A stretch of 18,263 nt of DNA from Planctomycetota bacterium (GTDB lineage Bacteria > Planctomycetota > Planctomycetia > Planctomycetales > Planctomycetaceae). The number at the start of each line of letters is the position of its first letter. Position 1 is the stretch's first letter. This document shows positions 1 to 7,992 of the stretch, piece after piece. A program made the position numbers and the translations under genes. The notes beneath the pieces are model-generated. The model worked only from the letters and a program-made list of their open reading frames with translations. It ran no database searches and was not told where the DNA came from. The stretch spans positions 1 to 18,263 of the forward strand of contig JAQBZS010000021.1 of assembly GCA_027622115.1 (NCBI GenBank). The letters run 5' to 3'.

Positions 1-1
1 C

Positions 2-3000
2 GTGATCAAGACGGCGGACTGGATCATCGACCTCGGCCCGGAAGGCGGCGCGGGGGGCGGCACGATCGTCGCTCAGGGAACTCCCGAAGACATCGCCGCG
101 TGCGCGGCGTCGCAAACGGGACTGTCGCTCAGGGGCGCGGGGCTCGGGAAGCCGCTGCGCAAGTCGAGACGCAAAGCGCAAGTCGACGCGTTTCGCATTC
201 CGGCGTCCGAATTGAGTAACGGCAAGATCACCATTCGCGGGGCCTCGCAACACAACCTGCAACAGATCGATCTGGAGATTCCTCGCAACCGCATGAGCGT
301 GTTCTGTGGTCCGAGCGGCAGCGGCAAGACTTCGCTGGCGATGGACACGCTCTACGCCGAAGGTCAACGGCGATACGTCGAGTCCCTGTCGGCGTACGCT
401 CGGCAGTTTCTCGGTCAAATGCCGAAGCCGAAGGTCGACCACATCCACGGGCTGTCTCCGTCGATCGCCATCGAACAAAAATCGGTCGGACACACGCCGC
501 GATCGACCGTCGGCACCGTCACGGAGATCTACGACTACTTCCGCATCCTTTACGCACGGCTCGGCCAGCCCGTCTGCCCGGATTGCGACATCCCCGTGGA
601 CACGCAGACCACGGATGAAGTCATCAACCAAATCCTGGAACACCCAGACAAGACGCGTGTGCTGATTCTCGCGCCGCAAGAGGTGACGGTTGGTCAATCG
701 TACGAGCGGTTTTGGGAATCGCTCAAAGCGCGAGGCTTCACGCGGGTGCGGATCGATGGGACGTCGTACCGCATCGAAGACGTGCCGGAGATCAACCGTC
801 GCCGCAAGCATCAAGTCGAAATCGTCGTCGACCGTGTCAACATTTCACGGCGGCAGCGATCGCGGTTGGCGGAGTCGGTCGAAGCGGCGTTTGGGTTGGG
901 CAAGGGCCAGTTGCTCGTGGCTCTTGCGGACGACGATCGCGACGAGACCGATTGGAAGGTGGATCATTACAGCCTGCACTTCGCCTGCGGCACGTGCGGA
1001 CGCAGCTTCGAGGAATTGACGCCGCACAATTTCTCATTCAACAGTTCACTCGGTTGGTGCGCGGCGTGCGAAGGTTTGGGCATCGAGCAGGGCACGAATC
1101 CGGCGGCGTTGATTGCCGATCCCGCGCGCACCCTGTTGGGCGGTGCGATCGCGGCGTGGCCGGATTTCGAACGAGTGCCGATGTTTCGCCGCATAGTGGA
1201 AGCAGTGGCTCACGAATTCCAGATTCCGCTGGATGTGCCATACAAGAAGTTGTCGCCCAAGCATCAACGAATCGTGCTGTACGGCACGGGCAATCGATGG
1301 ATCGACTGCGGCGGATCACCCGAAGCCGACGCGAACGCATCCCAAGTCCCGACGTTTCGCATTCAGTACAAGGGCCTCTACCCGGCGATCGAAGAGACCT
1401 CGCGCATTTCGTACGTCTACCGGCACCGCGTGCAAGACCATATCGGCGAAGTCGCGTGTTCCGCGTGCCAAGGCAGTCGCCTGCGAGACGATGCCGCCGC
1501 CGTGCAACTCAACGGCAAGACACTCGGCGATCTCTGCAACCTACCGATGGCCGACGCGCTCGTGTTTCTCAAGTCCACGCGACTCAAGGGTGCCGACAAG
1601 AAGATCGCCGGCGACCTACTCACCGAAGCCGTCAGCCGCCTGACGTTTCTCGTCGATGTCGGCCTGCACTACCTCAGCCTGTCTCGACCGCTGCCGACGC
1701 TGTCCGGCGGTGAAACGCAACGCATCCGGCTGGCGGGACAAATCGGCCGAGCACTCACGGGCGTGCTGTATGTGCTCGACGAACCGACGATCGGGCTTCA
1801 TCCCCGAGACAACACTCGGCTGATCTCGGCACTCACGAAACTGCGAAACCTCGGCAACACAGTGCTGCTCGTGGAACACGATCGCGAAGTTCTCGAATCG
1901 TCCGACCGCCTGTACGACTTCGGCCCCGGAGCCGGACGGTTTGGTGGCACGGTGGTTGACCAGGGCACGCCGAAGCAGGTCACGAAACGGAACAAATCGC
2001 TCACCGGACAATTTCTGTCGCACAGCAAATCCATCCCCGTGCCGGCCTCGCGGCGGATGACCGGTGTTGATGAAACGCCACCCGGCGGAGGTTGGCTGGA
2101 GTTGATCGGCGCTCGCCAGAACAACCTGCGGAACGTCGACCTCAAGATTCCGCTCGGCACACTGACGTGCATCACGGGCGTCAGCGGTTCGGGCAAGAGT
2201 TCCCTGATCGAAGACACGCTGGCCAAGGCCATCGCCAAGAAGTTACATCGAGCGTCCGACAACGCCGGTCCGCATACCGAGATTCGCGGCCTGGACCAGA
2301 TCAACAAGATCATCGTCGTGGACCAGCATCCGATTGGGAACACGCCGGCGTCCAACCCGGCCACCTATACCGGCGTGTTCGAGCACATCCGCGAACTGTT
2401 CACGCGGCTGCCGGAATCGCGAGTGCGAGGCTTTCGTCCCGGCCGATTCAGCTTCAACCGCAAGGGCGGTCGCTGCGATGCGTGCGAAGGTCTGGGCCAG
2501 AAATGCATCGAAATGCACTTCCTGCCGGACGTGTGGGTCGAATGCGATGTGTGTCGCGGCAAACGATACAACCTCGAAACGCTGGCCGTGACCTACAACA
2601 ACCGCTCGATTGCCGACGTGTTGGACATGCCGATCGGCGACGCGTTGGAGCTGTTCCAGAACATCCCGAAGATCCGCGGTTTCTTGGCCACGCTGGTGGC
2701 GGTGGGTCTCGATTATCTGACGCTCGGTCAGTCGGCTCCCACGCTGTCCGGCGGCGAGGCTCAGCGAGTAAAGCTGGCCTCCGAGTTGGCGAGACCGCAA
2801 ACCGGGCAGACGCTGTACGTGCTAGACGAACCCACCACCGGCCTACACTTCGACGACATCGCCAAGCTGCTGAAAGTGCTGAATAGTCTCGTCGAACAAG
2901 GCAACACCGTAGTGGTGATCGAACACAATCTGGACGTAGTCAAGACGGCGGACTGGCTGGTCGATATCGGCCCGGAAGCCGGCACCGACGGCGGCTGGAT

Positions 3001-4234
3001 CGTCGGCACCGGAACACCGGAACAACTCGTCGCACGCTTCGGCACACCACCGTCACCGGTTGCCTCACCCCGCAAGAAGACCGCACGCAAGAAAGCCGCT
3101 CGAAAAGCCAAACGCAAATCAATCACCGATTCGAGAACGCCTGAATCCGGCGACGGACTCCCGAACGGTCCATTGCGATCCTGGACCGCCGAGTGTCTTT
3201 TACCCGTATTGGAAGCCGCGAATCGCGCGGAACGCGACATCTTCGACGTGGAAGCCGCCGCCGAGCATCAAGACGGCGATATGGACATGCGGGCCTTCGG
3301 TCGCGAACAAAAGATGCCGTGGCAACGAGACGGGCGTCGCTGGCACACGCGAGAAAAGATCGCCAACAGCGGAAAGCGCTGCCGTTGGGAAGGCGCGGCA
3401 TTGGACTACGTCATCGACTTCTTCGCGGACGACGAACGCTTCGAACCGCCCGACTGGAACGACCAGGCCCGAGTCGAACTCACGGCCAACCGCAAGCTTT
3501 CGAAGGAATGGTTCCTGCACGCCCAGACCGGCGATGAATGGCTACTACAACTCCGCTTCCGCGTCAAGAAAGGCACATTCGACGTGCAGGCACTCGACGC
3601 ACGTCTGGGTTTGAAGCCGGTCGACGACATTAACGAACTCGAAGTCTACGGCCGCGGCAACCGAGTCCGAGACATGCCGCGATCCACCGACTGGCAAGAG
3701 TTGGTGGTGTCGGTGCATTGGAAGAAGGAAATCGACACGCCGGAATTTCGCGAGTTCCTGATCGAAGCCCGCGACTCGTACCTGTCACAAGTTGACGCCA
3801 ATTCCAAGTTAAGCATCGACGACCATTCGCCGTGGAAAAAGCTCGGCAAGAAGTGGCACCTAATGCGAAAGGGCTTCCCGGCAAACAAGACCCCCAAGTG
3901 GAAGGCCGAAGTCCTGGAGCACTTAATCGACGACATCGAACACGCGATTCCGGGCATCGTCTTCGATTGGACCGCCCGCCAGTTCGTCTACGGCAAGCGA
4001 CCTGAAGACGACGCCAATTTGTTCTGCATCTGCACCAAACGCCGAGCGGGCCTCGACTTCACCCTCTTTGTCCCAGCAGGCACCCTGGCACTCGGCCGAA
4101 TTTCAGCATTAGGCACCGAACGAGAAATCAAACCCCACAAAGACGACCGAGACGCCGTACGACTACGATTCCTAAGAACAAATCAACTCGGCAACGATGT
4201 GCGGGAATTGCTGGGGAGCTTCTTCATCGATTAG
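2..4234 (+). CDS. uvrA: Excinuclease ABC subunit A, tandem-fused (PVC-type) UvrA with C-terminal extension; 5' end outside window
   Basis: UvrA is the damage-recognition ATPase of nucleotide excision repair and hands damaged DNA to UvrB. The reading frame enters from upstream: its first ~25 visible residues (VIKTADWIIDLGPEGG) match the extreme C-terminus of a UvrA. A complete second UvrA follows (about residues 70-1010). It has a first Walker A (GPSGSGKT, 103-110), Cys pairs CxxC...CxxC for zinc, LSGGE (567-571), Walker B YVLDEP (~590-595), a second Walker A (GVSGSGKS, 726-733), the second zinc module (CDAC...CDVC), LSGGE (915-919) and LYVLDEP (938-944). Residues ~1022-1040 form a Lys/Arg/Ala-rich linker, and ~1041-1410 are an extension absent from standard UvrA of ~940 residues. 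Double-length UvrA is known in chlamydiae, so the fusion is probably natural. All ATPase and zinc residues of the visible copy look intact. The next gene converges on it. Confidence 0.95.
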   Translation: MIKTADWIIDLGPEGGAGGGTIVAQGTPEDIAACAASQTGLSLRGAGLGKPLRKSRRKAQVDAFRIPASELSNGKITIRGASQHNLQQIDLEIPRNRMSVFCGPSGSGKTSLAMDTLYAEGQRRYVESLSAYARQFLGQMPKPKVDHIHGLSPSIAIEQKSVGHTPRSTVGTVTEIYDYFRILYARLGQPVCPDCDIPVDTQTTDEVINQILEHPDKTRVLILAPQEVTVGQSYERFWESLKARGFTRVRIDGTSYRIEDVPEINRRRKHQVEIVVDRVNISRRQRSRLAESVEAAFGLGKGQLLVALADDDRDETDWKVDHYSLHFACGTCGRSFEELTPHNFSFNSSLGWCAACEGLGIEQGTNPAALIADPARTLLGGAIAAWPDFERVPMFRRIVEAVAHEFQIPLDVPYKKLSPKHQRIVLYGTGNRWIDCGGSPEADANASQVPTFRIQYKGLYPAIEETSRISYVYRHRVQDHIGEVACSACQGSRLRDDAAAVQLNGKTLGDLCNLPMADALVFLKSTRLKGADKKIAGDLLTEAVSRLTFLVDVGLHYLSLSRPLPTLSGGETQRIRLAGQIGRALTGVLYVLDEPTIGLHPRDNTRLISALTKLRNLGNTVLLVEHDREVLESSDRLYDFGPGAGRFGGTVVDQGTPKQVTKRNKSLTGQFLSHSKSIPVPASRRMTGVDETPPGGGWLELIGARQNNLRNVDLKIPLGTLTCITGVSGSGKSSLIEDTLAKAIAKKLHRASDNAGPHTEIRGLDQINKIIVVDQHPIGNTPASNPATYTGVFEHIRELFTRLPESRVRGFRPGRFSFNRKGGRCDACEGLGQKCIEMHFLPDVWVECDVCRGKRYNLETLAVTYNNRSIADVLDMPIGDALELFQNIPKIRGFLATLVAVGLDYLTLGQSAPTLSGGEAQRVKLASELARPQTGQTLYVLDEPTTGLHFDDIAKLLKVLNSLVEQGNTVVVIEHNLDVVKTADWLVDIGPEAGTDGGWIVGTGTPEQLVARFGTPPSPVASPRKKTARKKAARKAKRKSITDSRTPESGDGLPNGPLRSWTAECLLPVLEAANRAERDIFDVEAAAEHQDGDMDMRAFGREQKMPWQRDGRRWHTREKIANSGKRCRWEGAALDYVIDFFADDERFEPPDWNDQARVELTANRKLSKEWFLHAQTGDEWLLQLRFRVKKGTFDVQALDARLGLKPVDDINELEVYGRGNRVRDMPRSTDWQELVVSVHWKKEIDTPEFREFLIEARDSYLSQVDANSKLSIDDHSPWKKLGKKWHLMRKGFPANKTPKWKAEVLEHLIDDIEHAIPGIVFDWTARQFVYGKRPEDDANLFCICTKRRAGLDFTLFVPAGTLALGRISALGTEREIKPHKDDRDAVRLRFLRTNQLGNDVRELLGSFFID
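3317..4231 (+). repeat. Two diverged tandem copies of an unrecognised domain in the UvrA C-terminal extension
   Basis: This is a protein-level repeat inside the uvrA reading frame. Copy 1 starts at visible residue 1106 (PWQRDGRRWH) and copy 2 at residue 1277 (PWKKLGKKWH), a period of ~171 residues. Shared positions include PW..-G..WH, a downstream K....W, a helix ending in (V/L)IDxx, a DW about 40 residues after the PW, and a weaker strand-rich second half. The repeats have diverged strongly and no DNA-level repeat is evident. I do not recognise the domain. DNA or partner binding is only a guess, prompted by the basic linker in front of it. Confidence 0.6.
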
Positions 4235-4413
4235 GGCGTTGAAAAGTTGGGTTGACCGACGATTCTCACACACAGGATCAACGGATCGTCCGTTTTCGAG
4301 ACATATCTCCGCTGGAATGACGACTGACAAGCTGCCCACGAACGCGGACTGCCAGTGGCGACTTTCGGCAGAAGGGACGAAGCGGGAAGCGGCGGGTGAT
4401 GGGTGGCCGGGGG

Positions 4414-5808
4414 TTAGATCAGCTCGCGGATTGGTTCGCCGGCAGTGATGATTCGCTCGACGTCCTTCGCGACACCTGTCTGCAGTCGCAATTCCCCGAT
4501 ATTGAACAGCGAGTGCATCACCGTCGCCAGGACGTTGCTACTGGAAATTGGCGTGGAGGCGGGTTCACCGCCGATTCGATCCGAACGACCGATGACCCGC
4601 CCCATCTTGAGCCCTCCGCCGACGAACGCGAGCGTGCAGAGATTTCCCCAATGATCCCGACCCCCGTTCTTGTTGATGCGCGGCGTGCGTCCGAATTCAC
4701 CGGTGATGACCAGCAGGACACGTTCACTTAATCCACGTTGTTCGAGGTCTTCAACGAATGCTGAGACTGCTTTATCGACAGCCGGTAGTAACGAGTCCAG
4801 ACCGTCCTTCATCGTGAATTCCTTGCCGCCACCATGCATGTCCCAGCCACCTTGTGTGACGGTCACAAATCCGCAACCTGCCTCGACCAGCCGACGAGCC
4901 AGGACCATTTGTCGTCCGAGCGCGATGGGTGAAAACTGGGTGGCGTACGAGTTTCGTCCTTTGACAGCAGCGGTCGGCTCCATCGCACCCGTGTCGTATC
5001 GCCCAAGTAATGCGGCATCCTCCTTGGACAGGTCGAAGGCGTCCGCGACGCCACGCGTCAGCACATCGAAAGCCTGTTGCTGAAAACGATCCGCGGATTC
5101 GAGCAGTCCGCTGGAATCGGCTTCGCGTCGCAGCTGATCCAGACTGGTCAACAGGCCGCGTCGATCCTGGAGGCGTCCGTCGGCGACGTTTAGACGCATA
5201 TTGTCGATGATGTCTCCGCCAGCGTTCGGGTTAAACGGGCGATACGCTCGCGGCAACGTTCCGTTCTCCGAAACTCTGTCGATGCTTTCATAGAGATGTT
5301 TGTACTCATCACCGAACGCTCGCGCGGTGATGAGTGCGTTTTGCGGCATGCCGGTCTGCCGATTCGTGAGACCGGCCACGCGTGAGTACAACGCACCCAT
5401 CATTGCACCCGTCGGATTCCCGCCTGCCATCACATGCTTCGCGGCCGGACCGTGGCTGGAGATTCCATGACGATACGATCGAACCACTGCCATTCGGTCA
5501 GCCATCGCCGCCAGTCGCGGCAACGTTCCACCAAACGTCACGCCGGGTAACGCCGTTTGAATCTCGCCGGTGATGCTCCGAATTTCCCGCGGAGCCGTCA
5601 TCTTGGGGTCAAACGTCTCGTACTGGGTGGGCCCACCTTGCAGATTCAACAACACGACCGAACGGTCACGCAGGTGTGTCGCACGGTCGCCTGCTTCGGC
5701 GCAAGAACGAAGCAAGTTGGCCAACGTGAGGCCACCAATTCCGGCCGTACCAATCTGCAAGAACTCGCGACGCGAATGTGCGGATGACGAATCGACTAAT
5801 CTCAACAT
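4414..5808 (-). CDS. DUF1501 family exported protein (orphan copy)
   Basis: The predicted protein has 464 residues, usual for DUF1501, a family very abundant in planctomycetes and related to the alkaline phosphatase/sulfatase fold; its substrate is unknown. The N-terminus carries a twin-arginine signal (SRREFLQIG, residues 12-20) followed by a short apolar stretch, so export in a folded state is likely. Recognisable family segments are LLNLQGGPTQYETFDPK near residue 55, GISSHGPAAKHVMAGG, VTQGGWDMHGG, and ITGEFGRTPRINKNGGRDHWG in the C-terminal third. The ATG at 5806-5808 has a GGAG about 10 nt upstream. The usual DUF1549/DUF1553 partner is not adjacent: the neighbours are uvrA, convergent, and ~1.1 kb without an intact gene. 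Its partner may lie elsewhere, or it may be a stand-alone paralogue. Confidence 0.93.
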   Translation of the reverse strand: MLRLVDSSSAHSRREFLQIGTAGIGGLTLANLLRSCAEAGDRATHLRDRSVVLLNLQGGPTQYETFDPKMTAPREIRSITGEIQTALPGVTFGGTLPRLAAMADRMAVVRSYRHGISSHGPAAKHVMAGGNPTGAMMGALYSRVAGLTNRQTGMPQNALITARAFGDEYKHLYESIDRVSENGTLPRAYRPFNPNAGGDIIDNMRLNVADGRLQDRRGLLTSLDQLRREADSSGLLESADRFQQQAFDVLTRGVADAFDLSKEDAALLGRYDTGAMEPTAAVKGRNSYATQFSPIALGRQMVLARRLVEAGCGFVTVTQGGWDMHGGGKEFTMKDGLDSLLPAVDKAVSAFVEDLEQRGLSERVLLVITGEFGRTPRINKNGGRDHWGNLCTLAFVGGGLKMGRVIGRSDRIGGEPASTPISSSNVLATVMHSLFNIGELRLQTGVAKDVERIITAGEPIRELI

Positions 5809-6060
5809 GACGCTTCTTCTCCGGGTCTGAAACTGCCAGCGAATGAAACAACGTTGATGGAATTCACTTTACCTTATCAGCGACTGCTCAATGCTGGAAA
5901 CCGGTGTTGACCGAAGAGGCTTTGCACTGCGATGCAGTAGGATGGAGAGCACAATCACGGGAACGGCGCAACCGCGAACCAGGGGATACAGCACTTTGTT
6001 GATCGGCGAACTTTCGGCGTGTCGAGCGGCGCTTCATGGAATTCGGGGTTCTCGAGTGAC
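5809..6060. other. Intergenic stretch upstream of the orphan DUF1501 gene, no gene seen
   Basis: The short open frames here have no recognisable protein character. It should contain the promoter of the minus-strand DUF1501 gene, but no convincing -35/-10 pair was found. Confidence 0.5.
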
Positions 6061-6386
6061 ATGGCTCGGGCGGAAATGTTTGCGGCAGACGAGGTCGCGA
6101 TCATTCATGTGATGAATCGCACGGTCAGGCGTTGCTTTCTCCTCGGCGACGATCCGGTCACCAGCACTTGGCTCCAGTCGACTTGCAGGAACGAGCAGGC
6201 GAAACGGGACCGGATGCGAACCAGCAAGGCGCTCGGTGCAGCAACAAAGGCTTCTTGCCGATGTCGACGGTGGATTATCTGAGCCTGCTGGACTGGACGG
6301 CTCGGCGACAAAGAATCGTTGGTGGATTCCAGGATGGAATCGTCCGGCAAGTCCAGCGATACTTTCAATCGGCGGTCGATCGGTGA
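6061..6386 (+). pseudogene. Remnant of a REP-associated / IS200-like (Y1) transposase, internally deleted and frameshifted
   Basis: Two fragments in different frames resemble the two ends of a transposase family common in planctomycetes. From the ATG at 6061, one frame reads MARAEMFAADEV, then IIHVMNRTVRRCFLLGDDPV, the typical N-terminus. Around 6157-6170 the similarity moves to another frame: LAPVDLQERAGETGPD, then SNKGFLPMSTVDYLSLLDWT, the typical C-terminal part, ending at a stop at 6384-6386. The family normally has more than 200 residues between these segments, including the HxH metal site and the catalytic Tyr. Here essentially none remain, so the gene is dead. The family match is from memory of related proteins, not a search. 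A third-frame tail (ASPAIL..., to ~6450) may be further C-terminal debris. REP-like hairpins lie 290 nt downstream. Confidence 0.75.
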
Positions 6387-6563
6387 GACCGTGGTGTCGG
6401 CTCGCGACAGGGACGGCGATTTGCAGACGGAAATCACGAGCGATGTCGAGTATGACGATTCCTGGGTCGGCACATCGGAGTCTGTGTTTGCCGAAACGAT
6501 CACGACGCTGGCGGATGATTCCGCGTCCGTGCGGCGAAACGAATGGAGATGGGCGTGCAAAAG

Positions 6564-6646
6564 GGACCCACTTGGGCGGGGAAAACGGACCCACCCTGGT
6601 GGCGGGCGGGATCGCCATGGGCTCCGGAAATAGACCCACCTGGTGG
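6564..6646 (+). repeat. Three short GACCCAC...GGTGG-type repeats
   Basis: Copies begin near 6564 (GGACCCACTTGGGCGGG), 6587 (GGACCCACCCTGGTGGCGGG) and 6633 (GACCCACCTGGTGG). Each has a small inverted core (CCACC/GGTGG or a degenerate version). They lead directly into the 26-nt direct repeats and REP-like hairpins. Confidence 0.6.
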
Positions 6647-6720
6647 TTTCGCACCACGGCCCCCACCTCGCTTCGGTAGCCATCGTCGCCGGACGGTGGT
6701 TTCGCAGCACGGCCCCCACC
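6642..6720 (+). repeat. 26-nt direct repeat, two copies
   Basis: Copies lie at 6642-6667 and 6695-6720 and differ at one base (C or G at repeat position 12). The repeat starts GGTGGTTTCGCA and ends GGCCCCCACC. Copy 1 contains a small GTGGT...ACCAC hairpin. Copy 2 supplies the loop and part of both arms of the large inverted repeat at 6676-6739. Confidence 0.85.
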
Positions 6721-6739
6721 GTCTGGCGACGGTGGCTAC
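6676..6739. repeat. Inverted pair of REP-like elements (BIME-like)
   Basis: Two 24-nt elements face each other across a 16-nt spacer: 6676-6699 (+) and 6716-6739 (-), matching at 22 of 24 positions. Each has a GTAG head, an 8-nt stem arm, a 4-nt loop and the second arm. The minus-strand element is perfect (arms CCACCGTC and GACGGTGG, loop GCCA). The plus-strand one has a single G-T-type mismatch and loop GCCG. A 5' GTAG head followed by a hairpin is the known architecture of REP sequences served by REP-associated tyrosine transposases. Confidence 0.8.
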
Positions 6740-6912
6740 GATGGTGCCTACGTTATGTTGTCGACCGCAGGCAGCCTCGTGTACTTGAAGCAAGCATCGA
6801 GACATCGCCTGCAACAGCCGTCGCCTTGTCGGTTGACTCACTACAATCGCATCTGACTTGGGCTAGAATCCGCGCCGAAGCGTTCCGCCCGCCCCACCCA
6901 GCCGAGCACCGA

Positions 6913-7971
6913 ATGGCCACGACTTACAAAGACGCGGGAGTTGATCTCGATCTGTACGAACAGACGATGCAGAAACTGCCGTCGCTGCTGAAACGCACGC
7001 ATACGCCTCGCGTGATGGACTTGCCCGGCGGTTTTGCCGGCCTATTTCGGCTGGATTACAACAGCCGGCTGTTCGCCAAGAATTATCGCGATCCAATCTT
7101 GGTTTCCGGGACGGACGGTGTCGGGACCAAGATCAAGGTCGCAATCCAAGCCGGACGCTACGACAGCATCGGCATCGATCTCGTCGCGATGTGCGTCAAC
7201 GATTGTCTTTGCCTGGGTGCCGAACCGCTGTTCTTTCTGGACTACATCGCCGTCGGCAAGGACGAACCGAATTTGCTGGCGGAACTGGTCAGCGGCGTCA
7301 GCCAAGGGTGCATCCTTTCGGACGCGGCGTTGTTGGGCGGCGAAACCGCCGTGATGCCGGATTTGTACGCTCCCGGCGATTTCGACATGGCGGGCTTTTC
7401 GGTGGGCGTCGTCGAACGCAAGAAGCTCATCGACGGGCGCGCGATTCGGCCGGGAGACGTTGTGCTGGGGCTGGCATCGAGCGGCCTGCATTCGAACGGC
7501 TACAGTCTGGTTCGCAAGATCGTGTTCGAAATCGCCAACCTCGATATCGATCAATACGTGCCGGAATTGCAGCAGAATGTCGGTGACGCGCTCCTCGAAC
7601 CAACTCGCATCTACGCCCGACCGCTGGCCGACTTGCTGCACCATTATCGAGTCAAAATGGTGGTCAAGGGCATGGCACATATCACGGGCGGCGGTTTGGC
7701 CGAGAACATCACTCGCATCCTGCCGGAAGGTCGGCGAGTGATGATCGACCGCGAGACTTGGCAAGTTCCGCCGATCTTCTCGTGGCTGGAGGGTCTGGGA
7801 GACGTGGCAACGGACGAGATGTTCCGCGTATTCAACATGGGCATCGGCTACGTTTTGCTGCTGAACCCGTTCTACGTCGACAGCATTCAACGGCAACTCC
7901 GCGAACACCGGATTCCATCGTGGGTGATCGGCGAAGTCGTTGCCGGAGAACGCGGAGCGGAACTGGTGTGA
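6913..7971 (+). CDS. purM: Phosphoribosylformylglycinamidine cyclo-ligase (AIR synthetase)
   Basis: PurM closes the imidazole ring of FGAM to give AIR with ATP, the fifth step of de novo purine synthesis, in the cytoplasm. The ATG at 6913 gives a 352-residue protein, the family's normal size. The frame is open further upstream to 6643, but that part only translates the repeat region, so it is rejected. Family signatures are SGTDGVGTKIK (65-75), VAMCVNDCLCLGAEPLFFLDY (91-111), the GGET segment in LLGGETAVMPDLY, LASSGLHSNGYSLVR, and HITGGGLAENITRILP. No Shine-Dalgarno sequence is obvious before the start. The gene stands alone on its strand and converges on a DUF1501 gene with a 21-nt gap. Confidence 0.96.
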   Translation: MATTYKDAGVDLDLYEQTMQKLPSLLKRTHTPRVMDLPGGFAGLFRLDYNSRLFAKNYRDPILVSGTDGVGTKIKVAIQAGRYDSIGIDLVAMCVNDCLCLGAEPLFFLDYIAVGKDEPNLLAELVSGVSQGCILSDAALLGGETAVMPDLYAPGDFDMAGFSVGVVERKKLIDGRAIRPGDVVLGLASSGLHSNGYSLVRKIVFEIANLDIDQYVPELQQNVGDALLEPTRIYARPLADLLHHYRVKMVVKGMAHITGGGLAENITRILPEGRRVMIDRETWQVPPIFSWLEGLGDVATDEMFRVFNMGIGYVLLLNPFYVDSIQRQLREHRIPSWVIGEVVAGERGAELV

Positions 7972-7992
7972 TTCACCTGTCTGCTTCAGGAT

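Noticed and set aside
712..1713. 333-codon open frame overlapping uvrA
   Set aside because: It is an Arg/Ser/Pro-rich shadow of the uvrA frame with no recognisable domain, while the uvrA frame carries all the conserved motifs.
6034..6841. Overlapping minus-strand open frames of 113-210 codons
   Set aside because: They translate the REP-like and direct repeats and the reverse of the transposase remnant. Several frames are open at once, and none has protein-family character or a start with a ribosome site.
6832..6876. Candidate purM promoter: TTGACT and TAGAAT hexamers
   Set aside because: The spacing of about 25 nt is too long for a standard promoter, and no alternative -35 box at 17 nt fits.
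6643..6912. Longer N-terminus for purM
   Set aside because: The extra 90 codons run through the repeat cluster, and PurM homology begins just after the ATG at 6913.
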